A DNA stretch of 64,000 nucleotides from Comamonadaceae bacterium (GTDB lineage: Bacteria > Pseudomonadota > Gammaproteobacteria > Burkholderiales > Burkholderiaceae_C), in contig JAIXUG010000006.1 in the NCBI GenBank assembly GCA_027484105.1, positions 124,001 through 188,000 of the forward strand, given 5' to 3'. Within the stretch, counting starts at the first letter, position 1, and each line of letters opens with the position of its first letter. The notes under the pieces were generated by a model that was not told where the DNA came from, did no database searches, and saw nothing but the letters and a program-made list of their open reading frames with translations. The position numbers and the translations under genes were made by a program. This document shows, piece by piece, positions 33,013-41,169 of this stretch.

Positions 33013-33957
33013 ATGAAGTTGTTGATTGAGTCATTTTGGCGTGCCGGCGTCTATTGCCTCCATCCCCGTGTCATGGTCTTGTCGATCGCGCCTTTGGTGC
33101 TGATGGTGGCCCTGTCATGGGTGCTGGGCTATTTGTATTGGGATGTGGCCATCACGCAAGTGCGCGCCTGGCTCGATGCATCGAGTGGTCTGGACACGGT
33201 TTGGCGCTGGTTGGAGGGCGTCGGGCTGCCTGACTTGAAAACGGTCGTGGCGCCTTTGGCCGTTATTTTTTTGGTGACGCCGCTGGTGGTCGTGGTGTGT
33301 TTGTTGTTGGTGTCCTTGTTGATGACACCTGCACTCACCCGCATGGTTGCCCGCCGGCGTTTTGAAGGGCTTGCCCTGAAAAAAGGGGGCAGTTTTCTGG
33401 CCGGTCTGGGTTGGGCTTTGTGGTCCATGTTGTTGGCCTTGGGTGCGCTCTTGGTCACATTGCCCATGTGGTTGGTGCCACCCTTGGCCATGGTGTTGCC
33501 AGCGCTGATTTGGGGCTGGCTCACCTACCGCATCATGGCCTTTGATGTGTTGGCTGAGTTCGCCAGCGCGCCAGAGCGGCAGGCGCTGTTGTCGCGTCAC
33601 CGCATGGGTTTTTTGGCCATGGGCGTGATCTCGGGTGTGATGGGGGCTGCGCCCAGTTTGGTCTGGGCTTCGGGCGCTTTGTTTGCCGCGGCTTTCGTGA
33701 TTTTGGTGCCCTTGGCCATCTGGATTTACACCCTGGTTTTTGCTTTTGCGTCCTTGTGGTTTGCGCATTTTGCGTTGAGCGCTTTGCACGCCATGCGTCA
33801 AGAGCCTCATGCCCCAGGGATGGACCCCTTGCAGCCAGCCAAGCCCGTTTCGCCCCACACAGACGCCCGATTGGCGGCGGCCACGGGGCCAGTGCAAGGT
33901 TTGGCGGGCAACCCCAAAAACGACGTGACGGATGTCGATCCGCGCGAGAGCCGTTGA
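33013..33957 (+). CDS. EI24 domain-containing membrane protein (CysZ-like fold)
   Basis: Integral membrane protein of 314 residues in the EI24/CysZ family. It starts MKLLIESFWRAGVYCLHPRV, followed by hydrophobic segments near 20-43, 80-105, 135-165, 200-225 and 230-255. The last 50 residues are a Pro/Ala-rich cytoplasmic tail. CysZ carries sulfate in enterobacteria, but most betaproteobacterial EI24 proteins are uncharacterised. The start is placed at ATG 33013 because upstream in-frame codons do not look membrane-like. The CinA-like gene follows after 24 bp. Confidence 0.85.
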   Translation: MKLLIESFWRAGVYCLHPRVMVLSIAPLVLMVALSWVLGYLYWDVAITQVRAWLDASSGLDTVWRWLEGVGLPDLKTVVAPLAVIFLVTPLVVVVCLLLVSLLMTPALTRMVARRRFEGLALKKGGSFLAGLGWALWSMLLALGALLVTLPMWLVPPLAMVLPALIWGWLTYRIMAFDVLAEFASAPERQALLSRHRMGFLAMGVISGVMGAAPSLVWASGALFAAAFVILVPLAIWIYTLVFAFASLWFAHFALSALHAMRQEPHAPGMDPLQPAKPVSPHTDARLAAATGPVQGLAGNPKNDVTDVDPRESR

Positions 33958-33981
33958 ATTGCTTTTTTTCTTTTGAACACC

Positions 33982-34797
33982 ATGACCCCTTCTTTTGGCC
34001 TGATCGTCATTGGCGACGAAATCATGTCCGGCAAGCGCCAGGACAAACACCTGCCCAAAGTCATCGAGTTGATGAGCGCCCGCGGCTTGAGCTTGAGTTG
34101 GGCCGAATACATTGGGGACTCACCCGAGCGCATCACGGCGACCCTGCAAAGGGCTTTTCGGTCGGCGGACGTGGTGTTCAGTTGCGGCGGTATTGGGGCC
34201 ACACCGGACGACCATACCCGTCAATGTGCCGGACGTGCCCTGGGGGTGCCCTTGGTCCTGCATCCCGAAGCCAAGGCCTTGATTCAAGAGCGGATGCAGG
34301 ACACGGCCAAAGAGCAGGGCGTGCCTTATGAGCCCGAGCGGCCAGACAACATCCATCGCCTCAATATGGGCGTATTTCCTCAGGGTGCGACCATCATCCG
34401 CAACCCCTACAACAAGATCCCCGGCTTCAGTTGCCAAGGGCAGAGTCAGGGCGTGGTGCATTTCGTGCCGGGTTTTCCGGTCATGGCCTGGCCCATGATC
34501 GAATCGGTTCTGGATGCCCATTACAGCCAGTACTTTCTTCAAAATGCCTATGTCGAAAAGTCAGTGATCATCCTGGGCGCCATGGAAGCGACCCTGACCC
34601 CCTTGATGGAATCCATCGAGTCCGCGCATCCCGGTGTCAAAGTGTTCAGTTTGCCCAGCGTGGATCACCCGCAGTGGGGTCGGCACATCGAGCTGGGCGT
34701 CAAAGGGGCACCCGATGCGGCAGAAATGGCCTACCGCGATCTGCGACAAGGCCTGACGGCTTTTGCGCTGCAATATGGCCCCGAATTGGTGCGATGA
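33982..34797 (+). CDS. CinA-like molybdopterin-binding domain protein
   Basis: Protein of 271 residues with a MoCF-biosynthesis (MogA/CinA N-terminal) domain: LIVIGDEIMSGKRQDKHLP near 7-25 and FSCGGIGATPDDHTRQ near 69-84, the site that binds a nucleotide or molybdopterin-like pyrophosphate. The C-terminal nicotinamide-nucleotide amidase domain of full CinA is missing, so it corresponds to the stand-alone short form. Function may be a pyrophosphatase or NAD-derived metabolite repair. ATG 33982 is preferred over TTG 33973. It ends just before the glnA control region. Confidence 0.87.
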   Translation: MTPSFGLIVIGDEIMSGKRQDKHLPKVIELMSARGLSLSWAEYIGDSPERITATLQRAFRSADVVFSCGGIGATPDDHTRQCAGRALGVPLVLHPEAKALIQERMQDTAKEQGVPYEPERPDNIHRLNMGVFPQGATIIRNPYNKIPGFSCQGQSQGVVHFVPGFPVMAWPMIESVLDAHYSQYFLQNAYVEKSVIILGAMEATLTPLMESIESAHPGVKVFSLPSVDHPQWGRHIELGVKGAPDAAEMAYRDLRQGLTAFALQYGPELVR

Positions 34798-34804
34798 CGA
34801 AATA

Positions 34805-34821
34805 TGCACTTAAATGGTGCA
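34805..34821 (+). promoter_or_regulatory. NtrC-type binding site 1 upstream of glnA
   Basis: TGCACTTAAATGGTGCA fits the NtrC dyad TGCAC-N7-GTGCA without mismatch in the conserved arms. It lies 8 bp after the CinA-like stop, centred about 221 bp upstream of the predicted sigma-54 start. The centre-to-centre distance to site 2 is 21 bp, two helical turns, so dimers would sit on the same face. Confidence 0.8.
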
Positions 34822-34825
34822 ATAA

Positions 34826-34842
34826 TGCACCATTTAAGTGAT
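34826..34842 (+). promoter_or_regulatory. NtrC-type binding site 2 (weaker) upstream of glnA
   Basis: TGCACCATTTAAGTGAT has one perfect half (TGCAC) and a degenerate right half (GTGAT). With site 1 it forms a perfect 15-bp inverted repeat (34807-34821 against 34826-34840, 4-bp centre). Cooperative binding of two NtrC dimers at an enhancer is the known design for glnA. Confidence 0.65.
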
Positions 34843-35007
34843 TTCTGAGAGGCTCGCAGCGGTGGGCGATGGGCTCGCAGAGGCCTCTTGCTGGCCCTGC
34901 TTGAGGGGTGCTGTTCCGATGGGGTCTTTTTTACAAGGGCCAAGCCTGAACAGCGCCTGCTCAAGGCACAATCTCGGTCTGTTCGGGCGGGCTCCAATGT
35001 GTCAAGT

Positions 35008-35022
35008 TGGCACAGAAACTGC
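35008..35022 (+). promoter_or_regulatory. Sigma-54 (-24/-12) promoter of glnA
   Basis: TGGCACAGAAACTGCA has the invariant GG and GC at the right 10-bp separation; only one position of the TTGC block differs (CTGC). Counting from the GC element, transcription should begin near 35034, giving a leader of about 37 nt with AGGAG before the glnA ATG. No good sigma-70 promoter was recognised nearby. Confidence 0.78.
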
Positions 35023-35070
35023 AAGACCTGTGCGTTAACTTTTCAATCCCTTTATATCCAGGAGAATTTG

Positions 35071-36486
35071 ATGGCCAAGACCGTCGCAGATGTGATGAAC
35101 ATGGTGAAAGAAAACGAAGTCAAGTTCGTTGATTTCCGCTTCACCGATACCCGTGGCAAGTGGCAGCACATCACGGTGCCCGTGTCACAGTTTGACGAGA
35201 GCAAGTTCGAAGACGGTCAAGCCTTTGACGGTTCTTCCATCGCGGGTTGGAAAGGCATCGAAGCCTCTGACATGTTGTTGATCCCGGATGCCAGCAGCGC
35301 CATCATCGATCCTTTCTTTGAAGAAGTCACCTTGGTCTTGATCTGCGATGTGATCGAGCCCACCGACGGCAAGGCCTACGAGCGTGATCCCCGTTCGATC
35401 GCCAAACGCGCCGAAACCTACCTCAAGCAATCGGGCCTGGGCGACACCGCCTATTTCGGTCCCGAGCCAGAATTCTTCTTGTTTGACGAAGTGCGCTGGA
35501 GCACCGAGCCCAACAACACTTTCTATTCGATCGACGAAGCCGAAGCGCCCTGGAACAGCGGCTCCAAAATCGACGGCGGCAACAAGGGCCACCGCAACCG
35601 TGTCAAGGGCGGCTACTTCCCCGTGCCGCCCGTGGACAGCACGCACGACATGCGCAGCGAGATGTCCCTGATCCTCGAATCCGTGGGCATTCCGGTCGAA
35701 GTCCACCACCACGAAGTCGCTGGCGCTGGCCAGTGCGAAATCGGCACCAAGTTCTCCACTTTGGTGGAGCGCGCCGACTGGACCCTGCTGCAAAAGTACG
35801 TGATCCACAACGTGGCCAATGCCTACGGCAAAACTGCCACTTTCATGCCCAAGCCCTACGCGGGCGACAACGGCTCCGGCATGCACGTTCACCAGTCCAT
35901 CTGGAAAGACGGCAAGAACCTCTTCGCAGGCAATGGCTATGCCGGTTTGTCCGAGTTCGCGCTGTACTACATCGGCGGCATCATCAAGCACGCCCGTGCC
36001 CTGAACGCCATCACCAACCCCGGCACCAACAGCTACAAGCGTTTGGTCCCGCACTTCGAAGCTCCGGTCAAACTGGCTTACTCGGCCAAGAACCGCTCGG
36101 CTTCGATCCGCATCCCCAACGTCGCGTCTGACAAGGCCCGTCGCGTGGAAGCCCGCTTCCCCGATCCACTGTGCAACCCCTACCTCGGTTTTGCGGCCCT
36201 CTTGATGGCGGGTCTGGACGGTATCGAGAACAAGATCCACCCCGGCGAAGCAGCCACCAAGGACCTGTACCACCTGCCCCCAGAGGAAGACAAACTGGTG
36301 CCGACCGTTTGCTCCAGCCTGGATCAGGCCCTCGAAGCCCTGAATGCCGACCGCGCTTTCCTGACCAAAGGCGGCGTGTTCACGGATGCCTGGATCGATG
36401 CGTACATCGAACTCAAGATGCAGGAAGTCACACGCAGCCGTGTGGAAGTCTCGCCTGTTGAGTACGACATGTACTACTCGCTGTAA
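35071..36486 (+). CDS. glnA: Glutamine synthetase type I
   Basis: Dodecameric cytoplasmic enzyme making glutamine from glutamate, ammonia and ATP; 471 residues, the normal GSI-beta length. Start ATG 35071 follows AGGAG. Visible marks: [16 protein letters not shown] near 51, [10 protein letters not shown] near 130, [14 protein letters not shown] near 212, and [16 protein letters not shown] near 262. The adenylylation site Tyr is in DLYHLPPEE near 400, so activity should be controlled by GlnE. Control is by an NtrC/sigma-54 region upstream, and a strong hairpin terminator follows at 36522, before the glnL/glnG part of the locus. Confidence 0.97.
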   Translation: MAKTVADVMNMVKENEVKFVDFRFTDTRGKWQHITVPVSQFDESKFEDGQAFDGSSIAGWKGIEASDMLLIPDASSAIIDPFFEEVTLVLICDVIEPTDGKAYERDPRSIAKRAETYLKQSGLGDTAYFGPEPEFFLFDEVRWSTEPNNTFYSIDEAEAPWNSGSKIDGGNKGHRNRVKGGYFPVPPVDSTHDMRSEMSLILESVGIPVEVHHHEVAGAGQCEIGTKFSTLVERADWTLLQKYVIHNVANAYGKTATFMPKPYAGDNGSGMHVHQSIWKDGKNLFAGNGYAGLSEFALYYIGGIIKHARALNAITNPGTNSYKRLVPHFEAPVKLAYSAKNRSASIRIPNVASDKARRVEARFPDPLCNPYLGFAALLMAGLDGIENKIHPGEAATKDLYHLPPEEDKLVPTVCSSLDQALEALNADRAFLTKGGVFTDAWIDAYIELKMQEVTRSRVEVSPVEYDMYYSL

Positions 36487-36521
36487 AAGGCATGGACAGA
36501 TTGCACAGTTCAGTGCAATTG

Positions 36522-36551
36522 AAAAAGGACGGCCTTGGCCGTCCTTTTTTT
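36522..36551 (+). terminator. Intrinsic terminator after glnA
   Basis: The stem GGACGGCC/GGCCGTCC with a TT loop (36527-36544) is flanked by A5 and T7, a strong bidirectional-looking terminator 40 bp after glnA. It should limit read-through into glnL/glnG, as in enterobacteria. A small hairpin TTGCAC/GTGCAA precedes it at 36501-36518. Confidence 0.92.
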
Positions 36552-36604
36552 CTGGTTCAATGTGGTTTTGGTTTTCCCTTGTCGGTTTGCACCGGAGTCC
36601 AATG

Positions 36605-37159
36605 ATGGTCAAGTGTCGACTGCTTCAACACAGACTTTCGTCTTGCGCCTGGGCGGCGCTGTTGCTCGGTGCTGGCATGAGCTGGCTTCAGACGGCCTCG
36701 GCTCAAGAGGTGGTCTACCGCTGTGGGAACGAATACACCAACGCCCCCAGAGACATTCAGCTGTGCGAGCGCATGGCTGCGCAGGCGGTGACGGTCATTA
36801 CCGGAACGCGACCTGCTCCTTCGCGTGTCATCGCACCAGCGGCCAACCCGGTAGGTGAAGCCCGCAGCACGGTGGAGCCCCCGCGTGGACAAAATCCGCA
36901 ACAAGTCGAGCGGGATTTGCAGGCCCGCACCATTGTGAGTCATGAGCTGGACAAAGCCCGCCAGCAACTCACCTTGCTGGTGCAAGAGTACAACGATGGG
37001 GAGCCGGTCAAATGGGCTTCCGAGAGCCGTCACCACCAAAGGTACCTGGACCGTGTGGCTTCGCTCAAGTCTGCGATAGAGCGCACACAACGCGACATTG
37101 ACAGCTTGCAAAGGGAGCTTGACCGTCGCCCGGTGGTGGCTGGCACGCGAACACCATGA
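36605..37159 (+). CDS. Secreted coiled-coil protein with DUF4124-like N-terminus
   Basis: Exported protein of 184 residues between glnA and glnL. A signal peptide (CAWAALLLGAGMSWLQTASA, cut near residue 33) is followed by a short Cys-containing module EVVYRCGNEYTNAPRDIQLC, reminiscent of DUF4124. A Pro-rich linker and a charged helical region with coiled-coil character (about 105-175) complete it. GGAG lies 7 bp before ATG 36605 (ATG 36602 is possible). Its stop overlaps the glnL start by 4 bp, so glnL translation is probably coupled to it. Its role is unknown; a periplasmic protein in a nitrogen-sensing operon is unexpected. Confidence 0.78.
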   Translation: MVKCRLLQHRLSSCAWAALLLGAGMSWLQTASAQEVVYRCGNEYTNAPRDIQLCERMAAQAVTVITGTRPAPSRVIAPAANPVGEARSTVEPPRGQNPQQVERDLQARTIVSHELDKARQQLTLLVQEYNDGEPVKWASESRHHQRYLDRVASLKSAIERTQRDIDSLQRELDRRPVVAGTRTP

Positions 37160-38217
37160 ACCGATTAGCCCGCTTTCAGGCCTTTGATTTGCTGGCCACC
37201 CCCGTCGCCGTGATGCAAGGGCAAGGGCGCATCCGCTTTGTCAATGCGGCCTTGGAAGATGCCTTGGGTCTGTCCCGGCGCTCCTTGCACGACATGCATT
37301 TGCCGGACTATTTTGTCGACCCTCAACCGTTGATGACGGCCTTGGTCGGTGCTCAGTCCAACGAGTTTGCGGCTTTGCGCTACGAAGCGCAATTGCGCCG
37401 CCTGCACCACGAAGACACCTTGCCTGTGCATGTCATCGTGGCCCCTTCGGACGAGCCCGACGAGGTGATTGTGGAGTTGTTGCCGGTTGAGCAGCAAACC
37501 CGTCAAGAGCGCGAGGAGCGCCTGCTGGACCAGGCCCAAGCCAACAAGGAGTTGATCCGCAATTTGGCGCACGAGATCAAGAATCCGCTGGGCGGCATTC
37601 GCGGCTCGGCCCAGCTGCTGGAGATGGAACTCGACAACAAGGACTTGACCGAATACACCCAGGTCATCATCCATGAGGCAGATCGATTGCAAACCTTGGT
37701 GGATCGTCTGCTGGCGCCACACCGTCGTCCGCATGTGGTGGGCGATGTCAACATCCACGAGGTCTGTGAACGGGTGCGGAGCTTGATCCTGGCCGAGTTC
37801 CCGCGGGGCCTGAAAGTCGTGCGTGACTACGATATTTCGATTCCCGAGTTTCGCGGTGACCGCGAACAGCTGATCCAGGCCGTGCTCAACATTGCACACA
37901 ACGCGGCTCAGGCGCTGCAAGACCGGATTGTCATCGGGGATGCTCAGATCAACTTGCGCACCCGAATCACCCGGCAGGTCACGTTTGGCAAGCAGCGCTA
38001 CCGCCTGGCATTGGAATTGCATGTGATGGACAACGGGCCTGGTGTTCCAGACTCGATCAAGGACCGGATCTTTTTTCCGCTCATCTCGGGGCGTGAAGGG
38101 GGGTCTGGCTTGGGGCTGACATTGGCACAGACTTTTGTGCAACAGCACCACGGCATGATCGAGTGTGACAGCGAGCCCGGCCGTACGGATTTCAAGATCT
38201 TGATTCCGTTGCCCTGA
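37156..38217 (+). CDS. glnL: Nitrogen regulation sensor kinase NtrB
   Basis: Cytoplasmic histidine kinase/phosphatase of the NtrB family, 353 residues. A PAS domain (about 8-100) precedes the dimerisation helix with the H-box NLAHEIKNPLGGIRGSAQLL (His139), then the ATPase domain: N-box NIAHNAAQAL near 238, G1 DNGPGVPD near 295, and G2 GREGGSGLGLTLA near 315. NtrB phosphorylates NtrC when nitrogen is limiting and dephosphorylates it with PII when it is not. No membrane segment is present, as expected. It is followed by glnG after 6 bp. Confidence 0.95.
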   Translation: MNRLARFQAFDLLATPVAVMQGQGRIRFVNAALEDALGLSRRSLHDMHLPDYFVDPQPLMTALVGAQSNEFAALRYEAQLRRLHHEDTLPVHVIVAPSDEPDEVIVELLPVEQQTRQEREERLLDQAQANKELIRNLAHEIKNPLGGIRGSAQLLEMELDNKDLTEYTQVIIHEADRLQTLVDRLLAPHRRPHVVGDVNIHEVCERVRSLILAEFPRGLKVVRDYDISIPEFRGDREQLIQAVLNIAHNAAQALQDRIVIGDAQINLRTRITRQVTFGKQRYRLALELHVMDNGPGVPDSIKDRIFFPLISGREGGSGLGLTLAQTFVQQHHGMIECDSEPGRTDFKILIPLP

Positions 38218-38223
38218 CCGCAC

Positions 38224-39768
38224 ATGAGTGTGACCAAAGAAAGCACCGCGTTGATGAAGCCGATCTGGATCGTAGACGATGACCAATCCATCCGCTTTGT
38301 GCTTGAAAAAGCACTGTTGCGTGAAGGCTTGCCCACCCGCAGCTTCACCAACCCGCGGGAGGTCATGAAAGCCCTGGAGGCAGAAATCGAAGGCCCCCAG
38401 GTGTTGGTCAGCGACATCCGCATGCCCGGTGGTTCTGGCCTGGATTTGCTCGCCACCATCAAGGAACGCATGCCGGGTTTGCCGGTCATCATCATGACCG
38501 CCTTTTCCGATTTGGACAGCGCAGTCTCGGCCTTTTCAAGCGGTGCATTCGAGTACCTCCCCAAGCCCTTTGATTTGCCCAAGGCGATCGAGCTGATCCG
38601 CCGCGCCGTGGGGGAGAGTCAGCGCGAAGACGTGGCCGAAGAAAAAATGGACGGTGCGCCCGAGATGCTGGGACAGGCCCCTGCCATGCAGGATGTTTTC
38701 AGGGGCATTGGACGCCTGGCGCAAAGCCATGTGACGGTGCTGATCACAGGCGAGTCGGGTTCGGGCAAAGAACTGGTGGCACATGCGCTGCACAAACACT
38801 CACCGCGTGCCCAACAGCCTTTTGTGGCCATCAACACGGCGGCCATCCCCAAGGATTTGCTCGAAAGCGAGCTCTTTGGCCATGAACGCGGTGCCTTCAC
38901 CGGGGCGCAGGCTTCGCGTCGGGGGCGCTTTGAGCAGGCCGATGGCGGCACGCTGTTTCTGGACGAGATCGGCGACATGCCCTTCGATCTTCAAACCCGC
39001 TTGTTGCGCGTGTTGTCCGATGGTCATTTTTACCGCGTGGGCGGACACAGCGCCGTCAAGGCCAATGTGCGCGTCATCGCAGCGACCCACCAGGACCTGG
39101 AGCAGCGCGTCAAGGAAGGCGCGTTCCGCGAAGACCTTTACCACCGCCTGAATGTCATCCGTTTGCGTCTGCCTGCCTTGCGCGAGCGGCGCGAAGACGT
39201 ACCCGCTTTGGCCCGCCACTTTCTGCAGCGCAGCGCCCAACAACTGGGCGTGGAGCCCAAACGCATGGACGATGCGGCGCTGGACCGACTGAGCCATTTC
39301 CAGTTTCCCGGCAATGTGCGTCAGCTGGAAAACATTTGCCACTGGCTGACGGTGATGGCGCCGACGCAGTTGATTGAAGTCAAGGACCTGCCGCCCGAAG
39401 TGCTGGACAGTGGCCCGGCCGCTGAATTGGCACCGAACCTGCAGGCCCCTGATGCACCGATCATGGCGGATGCCACCAGCCCCGCACTGACCACGGCTGC
39501 CCCGCATGTTCACGACATGGCTGTGTCTGCCGTGGCAGTGGGCGCGCTTGGCGGGGGTTGGGAGTCAGGCCTGGAACAAGAGGCTTTGTTGCTGCTCAAT
39601 TCCGGCCGTACCGATGTCTGGGACACGTTGACTCAGCGCTTTGAAACCAGCCTGATCCAGGCCGCTTTGGCCACCACGCGCGGGCGCCGCATCGAGGCGG
39701 CACAAAAACTGGGCATTGGTCGCAACACCATCACCCGCAAAATCCAGGAGCTGGGCCTCGAAGATTGA
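38224..39768 (+). CDS. glnG: Nitrogen regulation response regulator NtrC
   Basis: Sigma-54-dependent activator, 514 residues. Receiver domain with phosphoacceptor Asp64 (LVSDIRMPGG), AAA+ domain with Walker A GESGSGKE (176-183), the sigma-54-contacting GAFTGA (223-228) and Walker B TLFLDEIGD near 240, then a C-terminal Fis-type helix-turn-helix (AAQKLGIGRNTITRKIQELG). An Ala/Pro-rich linker near 400-445 makes it longer than the enterobacterial protein. ATG 38254 (MKPIWIVDDD) is an alternative start giving the usual N-terminus. Targets probably include the enhancer at 34805-34842. Confidence 0.95.
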   Translation: MSVTKESTALMKPIWIVDDDQSIRFVLEKALLREGLPTRSFTNPREVMKALEAEIEGPQVLVSDIRMPGGSGLDLLATIKERMPGLPVIIMTAFSDLDSAVSAFSSGAFEYLPKPFDLPKAIELIRRAVGESQREDVAEEKMDGAPEMLGQAPAMQDVFRGIGRLAQSHVTVLITGESGSGKELVAHALHKHSPRAQQPFVAINTAAIPKDLLESELFGHERGAFTGAQASRRGRFEQADGGTLFLDEIGDMPFDLQTRLLRVLSDGHFYRVGGHSAVKANVRVIAATHQDLEQRVKEGAFREDLYHRLNVIRLRLPALRERREDVPALARHFLQRSAQQLGVEPKRMDDAALDRLSHFQFPGNVRQLENICHWLTVMAPTQLIEVKDLPPEVLDSGPAAELAPNLQAPDAPIMADATSPALTTAAPHVHDMAVSAVAVGALGGGWESGLEQEALLLLNSGRTDVWDTLTQRFETSLIQAALATTRGRRIEAAQKLGIGRNTITRKIQELGLED

Positions 39769-39828
39769 GGCGCCGTGCTGGAGGAGTCAGTGGGCCATCA
39801 CGGCGCGGTCACAAGCCGGGTGTGATGT

Positions 39829-40122
39829 TCAATCGGCCCAAGGGTCTTGGAGCACCACGTCGGTCACAGGGCGAGCCACGCAAGGCAACACGTAAGCCTC
39901 GGCCAACTCCTCGGCGCTCAGGCCAGGCCAATCCATTTCATAGCGCACCTGGCCCGACACCAGCTTGCCGATGCAGGTGCGACATGTGCCCGAGCGGCAA
40001 GAGCTGGGCCACTGCAGGCCGCCTTGCTCCAGCGAGTCGAGCAAAGACTGCTCGCGCCAAGCGTCAAAACTGCCGCCGTCGGGTTCAATGCGGCCTTGTA
40101 CAAAAGGAATTTCTGGGCTCAT
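39829..40122 (-). CDS. [2Fe-2S] ferredoxin-like protein
   Basis: Small plant-type ferredoxin domain protein, 97 residues. Cysteines 42, 47, 50 (CRSGTCRTC) and 81 (VLPCVARP) form the C-x4-C-x2-C...C cluster site. It is cytoplasmic, acting as electron carrier; the partner is not encoded next to it. It converges with glnG across 60 bp. Confidence 0.88.
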   Translation of the reverse strand: MSPEIPFVQGRIEPDGGSFDAWREQSLLDSLEQGGLQWPSSCRSGTCRTCIGKLVSGQVRYEMDWPGLSAEELAEAYVLPCVARPVTDVVLQDPWAD

Positions 40123-40244
40123 GGCCCCAGTTTAGCGGGGACGGATGGCTTCTCACACCGCCCGGTCACACCGTTGTGGCCCACATTCTGCCCCGGTGTC
40201 AGGGCCACTTGGGGCACCGTGTCAAAATGAGCGGATGCACCGCT

Positions 40245-40250
40245 GGAGGT
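40245..40250 (+). promoter_or_regulatory. Ribosome binding site that selects a TTG start
   Basis: GGAGGT ends 4 bp before TTG 40255. The first in-frame ATG (40273) is 22 bp away, too far for this site, so the TTG is favoured as start of the DMT transporter. Confidence 0.6.
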
Positions 40251-40254
40251 ATTT

Positions 40255-41169
40255 TTGAATCCAAGCTCCCCCATGCCCAGGCCCAAAAGCCAGGCCGAAA
40301 CTTGGCGGGGAGGCGTCATTTTGGCCATGGCTGCCATGGCTTTTTTGAGCTTCAGCGATGCCACCAGCAAATGGGTCATGGTCACGGTCACACCGCTGAT
40401 GGTGTTGTGGTTTCGCTATGCCGTGCAGGCCTTGGGCACCGCCTTGGTGCTGGCTCCGCGCCGGGGGCGCAGCATGTGGCGCACCCACAGTTGGCGCTGG
40501 CAATTGTTGCGCGGTTTGCTCATGGTGTCGTGCAGCGGCCTGGCTTTTTATTGTTTGCAACGCATGCCGGTGGCCGAGTTCACGGCCACGGTGATGCTCA
40601 CACCCTTGGTGCTGACCGCTTTGGCCCGCTTTGTCATGAAAGAGCAGGTGTCGCTGCTGCGCTGGCTGATGGTCTTGGGCGGGCTGGTGGGGGCCTTGCT
40701 GGTCATCCGCCCCGGTGGACAGGTGGACGGCACGGTGGGCTGGATGGCGTTGACGGTGGTGGTGACTTATGCGGTTTTTCAGGCAGTGACCAGCCACATG
40801 ACGCGCACCGAAGACCCGGCCGTGATGCAGTTGTACACGGGCTGGGTCGGTTGGGCGGTGAGCAGCGTGCTGGTGTTCAACGCGTGGGTCACGCCACAGG
40901 GTTGGGCGCAATGGGCTTTGCTGCTGCTGGTGGGTCTGGCGGCCACGGTGGGCCAGTACTTTTTGATTGTGGCTTTTTCCAAGGCACCGGCTTCGGTGGT
41001 GTCGCCGTTTCTCTACACCGGGGTGGCTTTTTCCACCTTGATCGGGTGGTGGATGTTTGACCACCTGCCCGATGCCTTGGCCTTCATGGGCATGGGCTTG
41101 GTGGTGCTGTGCGGGATTGTGGCGGGGCGTAACCGGGAGGCGACGCTGTCCAAGCCATCGGCGAACTGA
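40255..41169 (+). CDS. DMT-superfamily (EamA) transporter
   Basis: Inner-membrane transporter of 304 residues with ten predicted helices in two EamA repeats. The first repeat runs from about 20 (VILAMAAMAFLSFSDATSKW) to 143, the second from about 160 to 290, ending IGWWMFDHLPDALAFMGMGL. The repeated structure and length match the drug/metabolite exporters. Substrates may be amino acids or metabolites, direction usually outward. Start TTG 40255 is set by the adjacent GGAGGT. Its 3' end overlaps the end of the convergent RluA-type gene by 86 bp. Confidence 0.88.
   Translation: MNPSSPMPRPKSQAETWRGGVILAMAAMAFLSFSDATSKWVMVTVTPLMVLWFRYAVQALGTALVLAPRRGRSMWRTHSWRWQLLRGLLMVSCSGLAFYCLQRMPVAEFTATVMLTPLVLTALARFVMKEQVSLLRWLMVLGGLVGALLVIRPGGQVDGTVGWMALTVVVTYAVFQAVTSHMTRTEDPAVMQLYTGWVGWAVSSVLVFNAWVTPQGWAQWALLLLVGLAATVGQYFLIVAFSKAPASVVSPFLYTGVAFSTLIGWWMFDHLPDALAFMGMGLVVLCGIVAGRNREATLSKPSAN

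Noticed and set aside
36501..36518. TTGCAC-N6-GTGCAA near glnA end considered as an NtrC site for glnL
   Set aside because: The spacing between arms is 6 rather than 7 and it lies before the terminator hairpin; more likely a small RNA hairpin.
39765..41060. Plus-strand open frame of 431 codons from the end of glnG into the DMT gene
   Set aside because: It crosses the ferredoxin gene on the opposite strand and is in another frame from the transporter; no domains visible.
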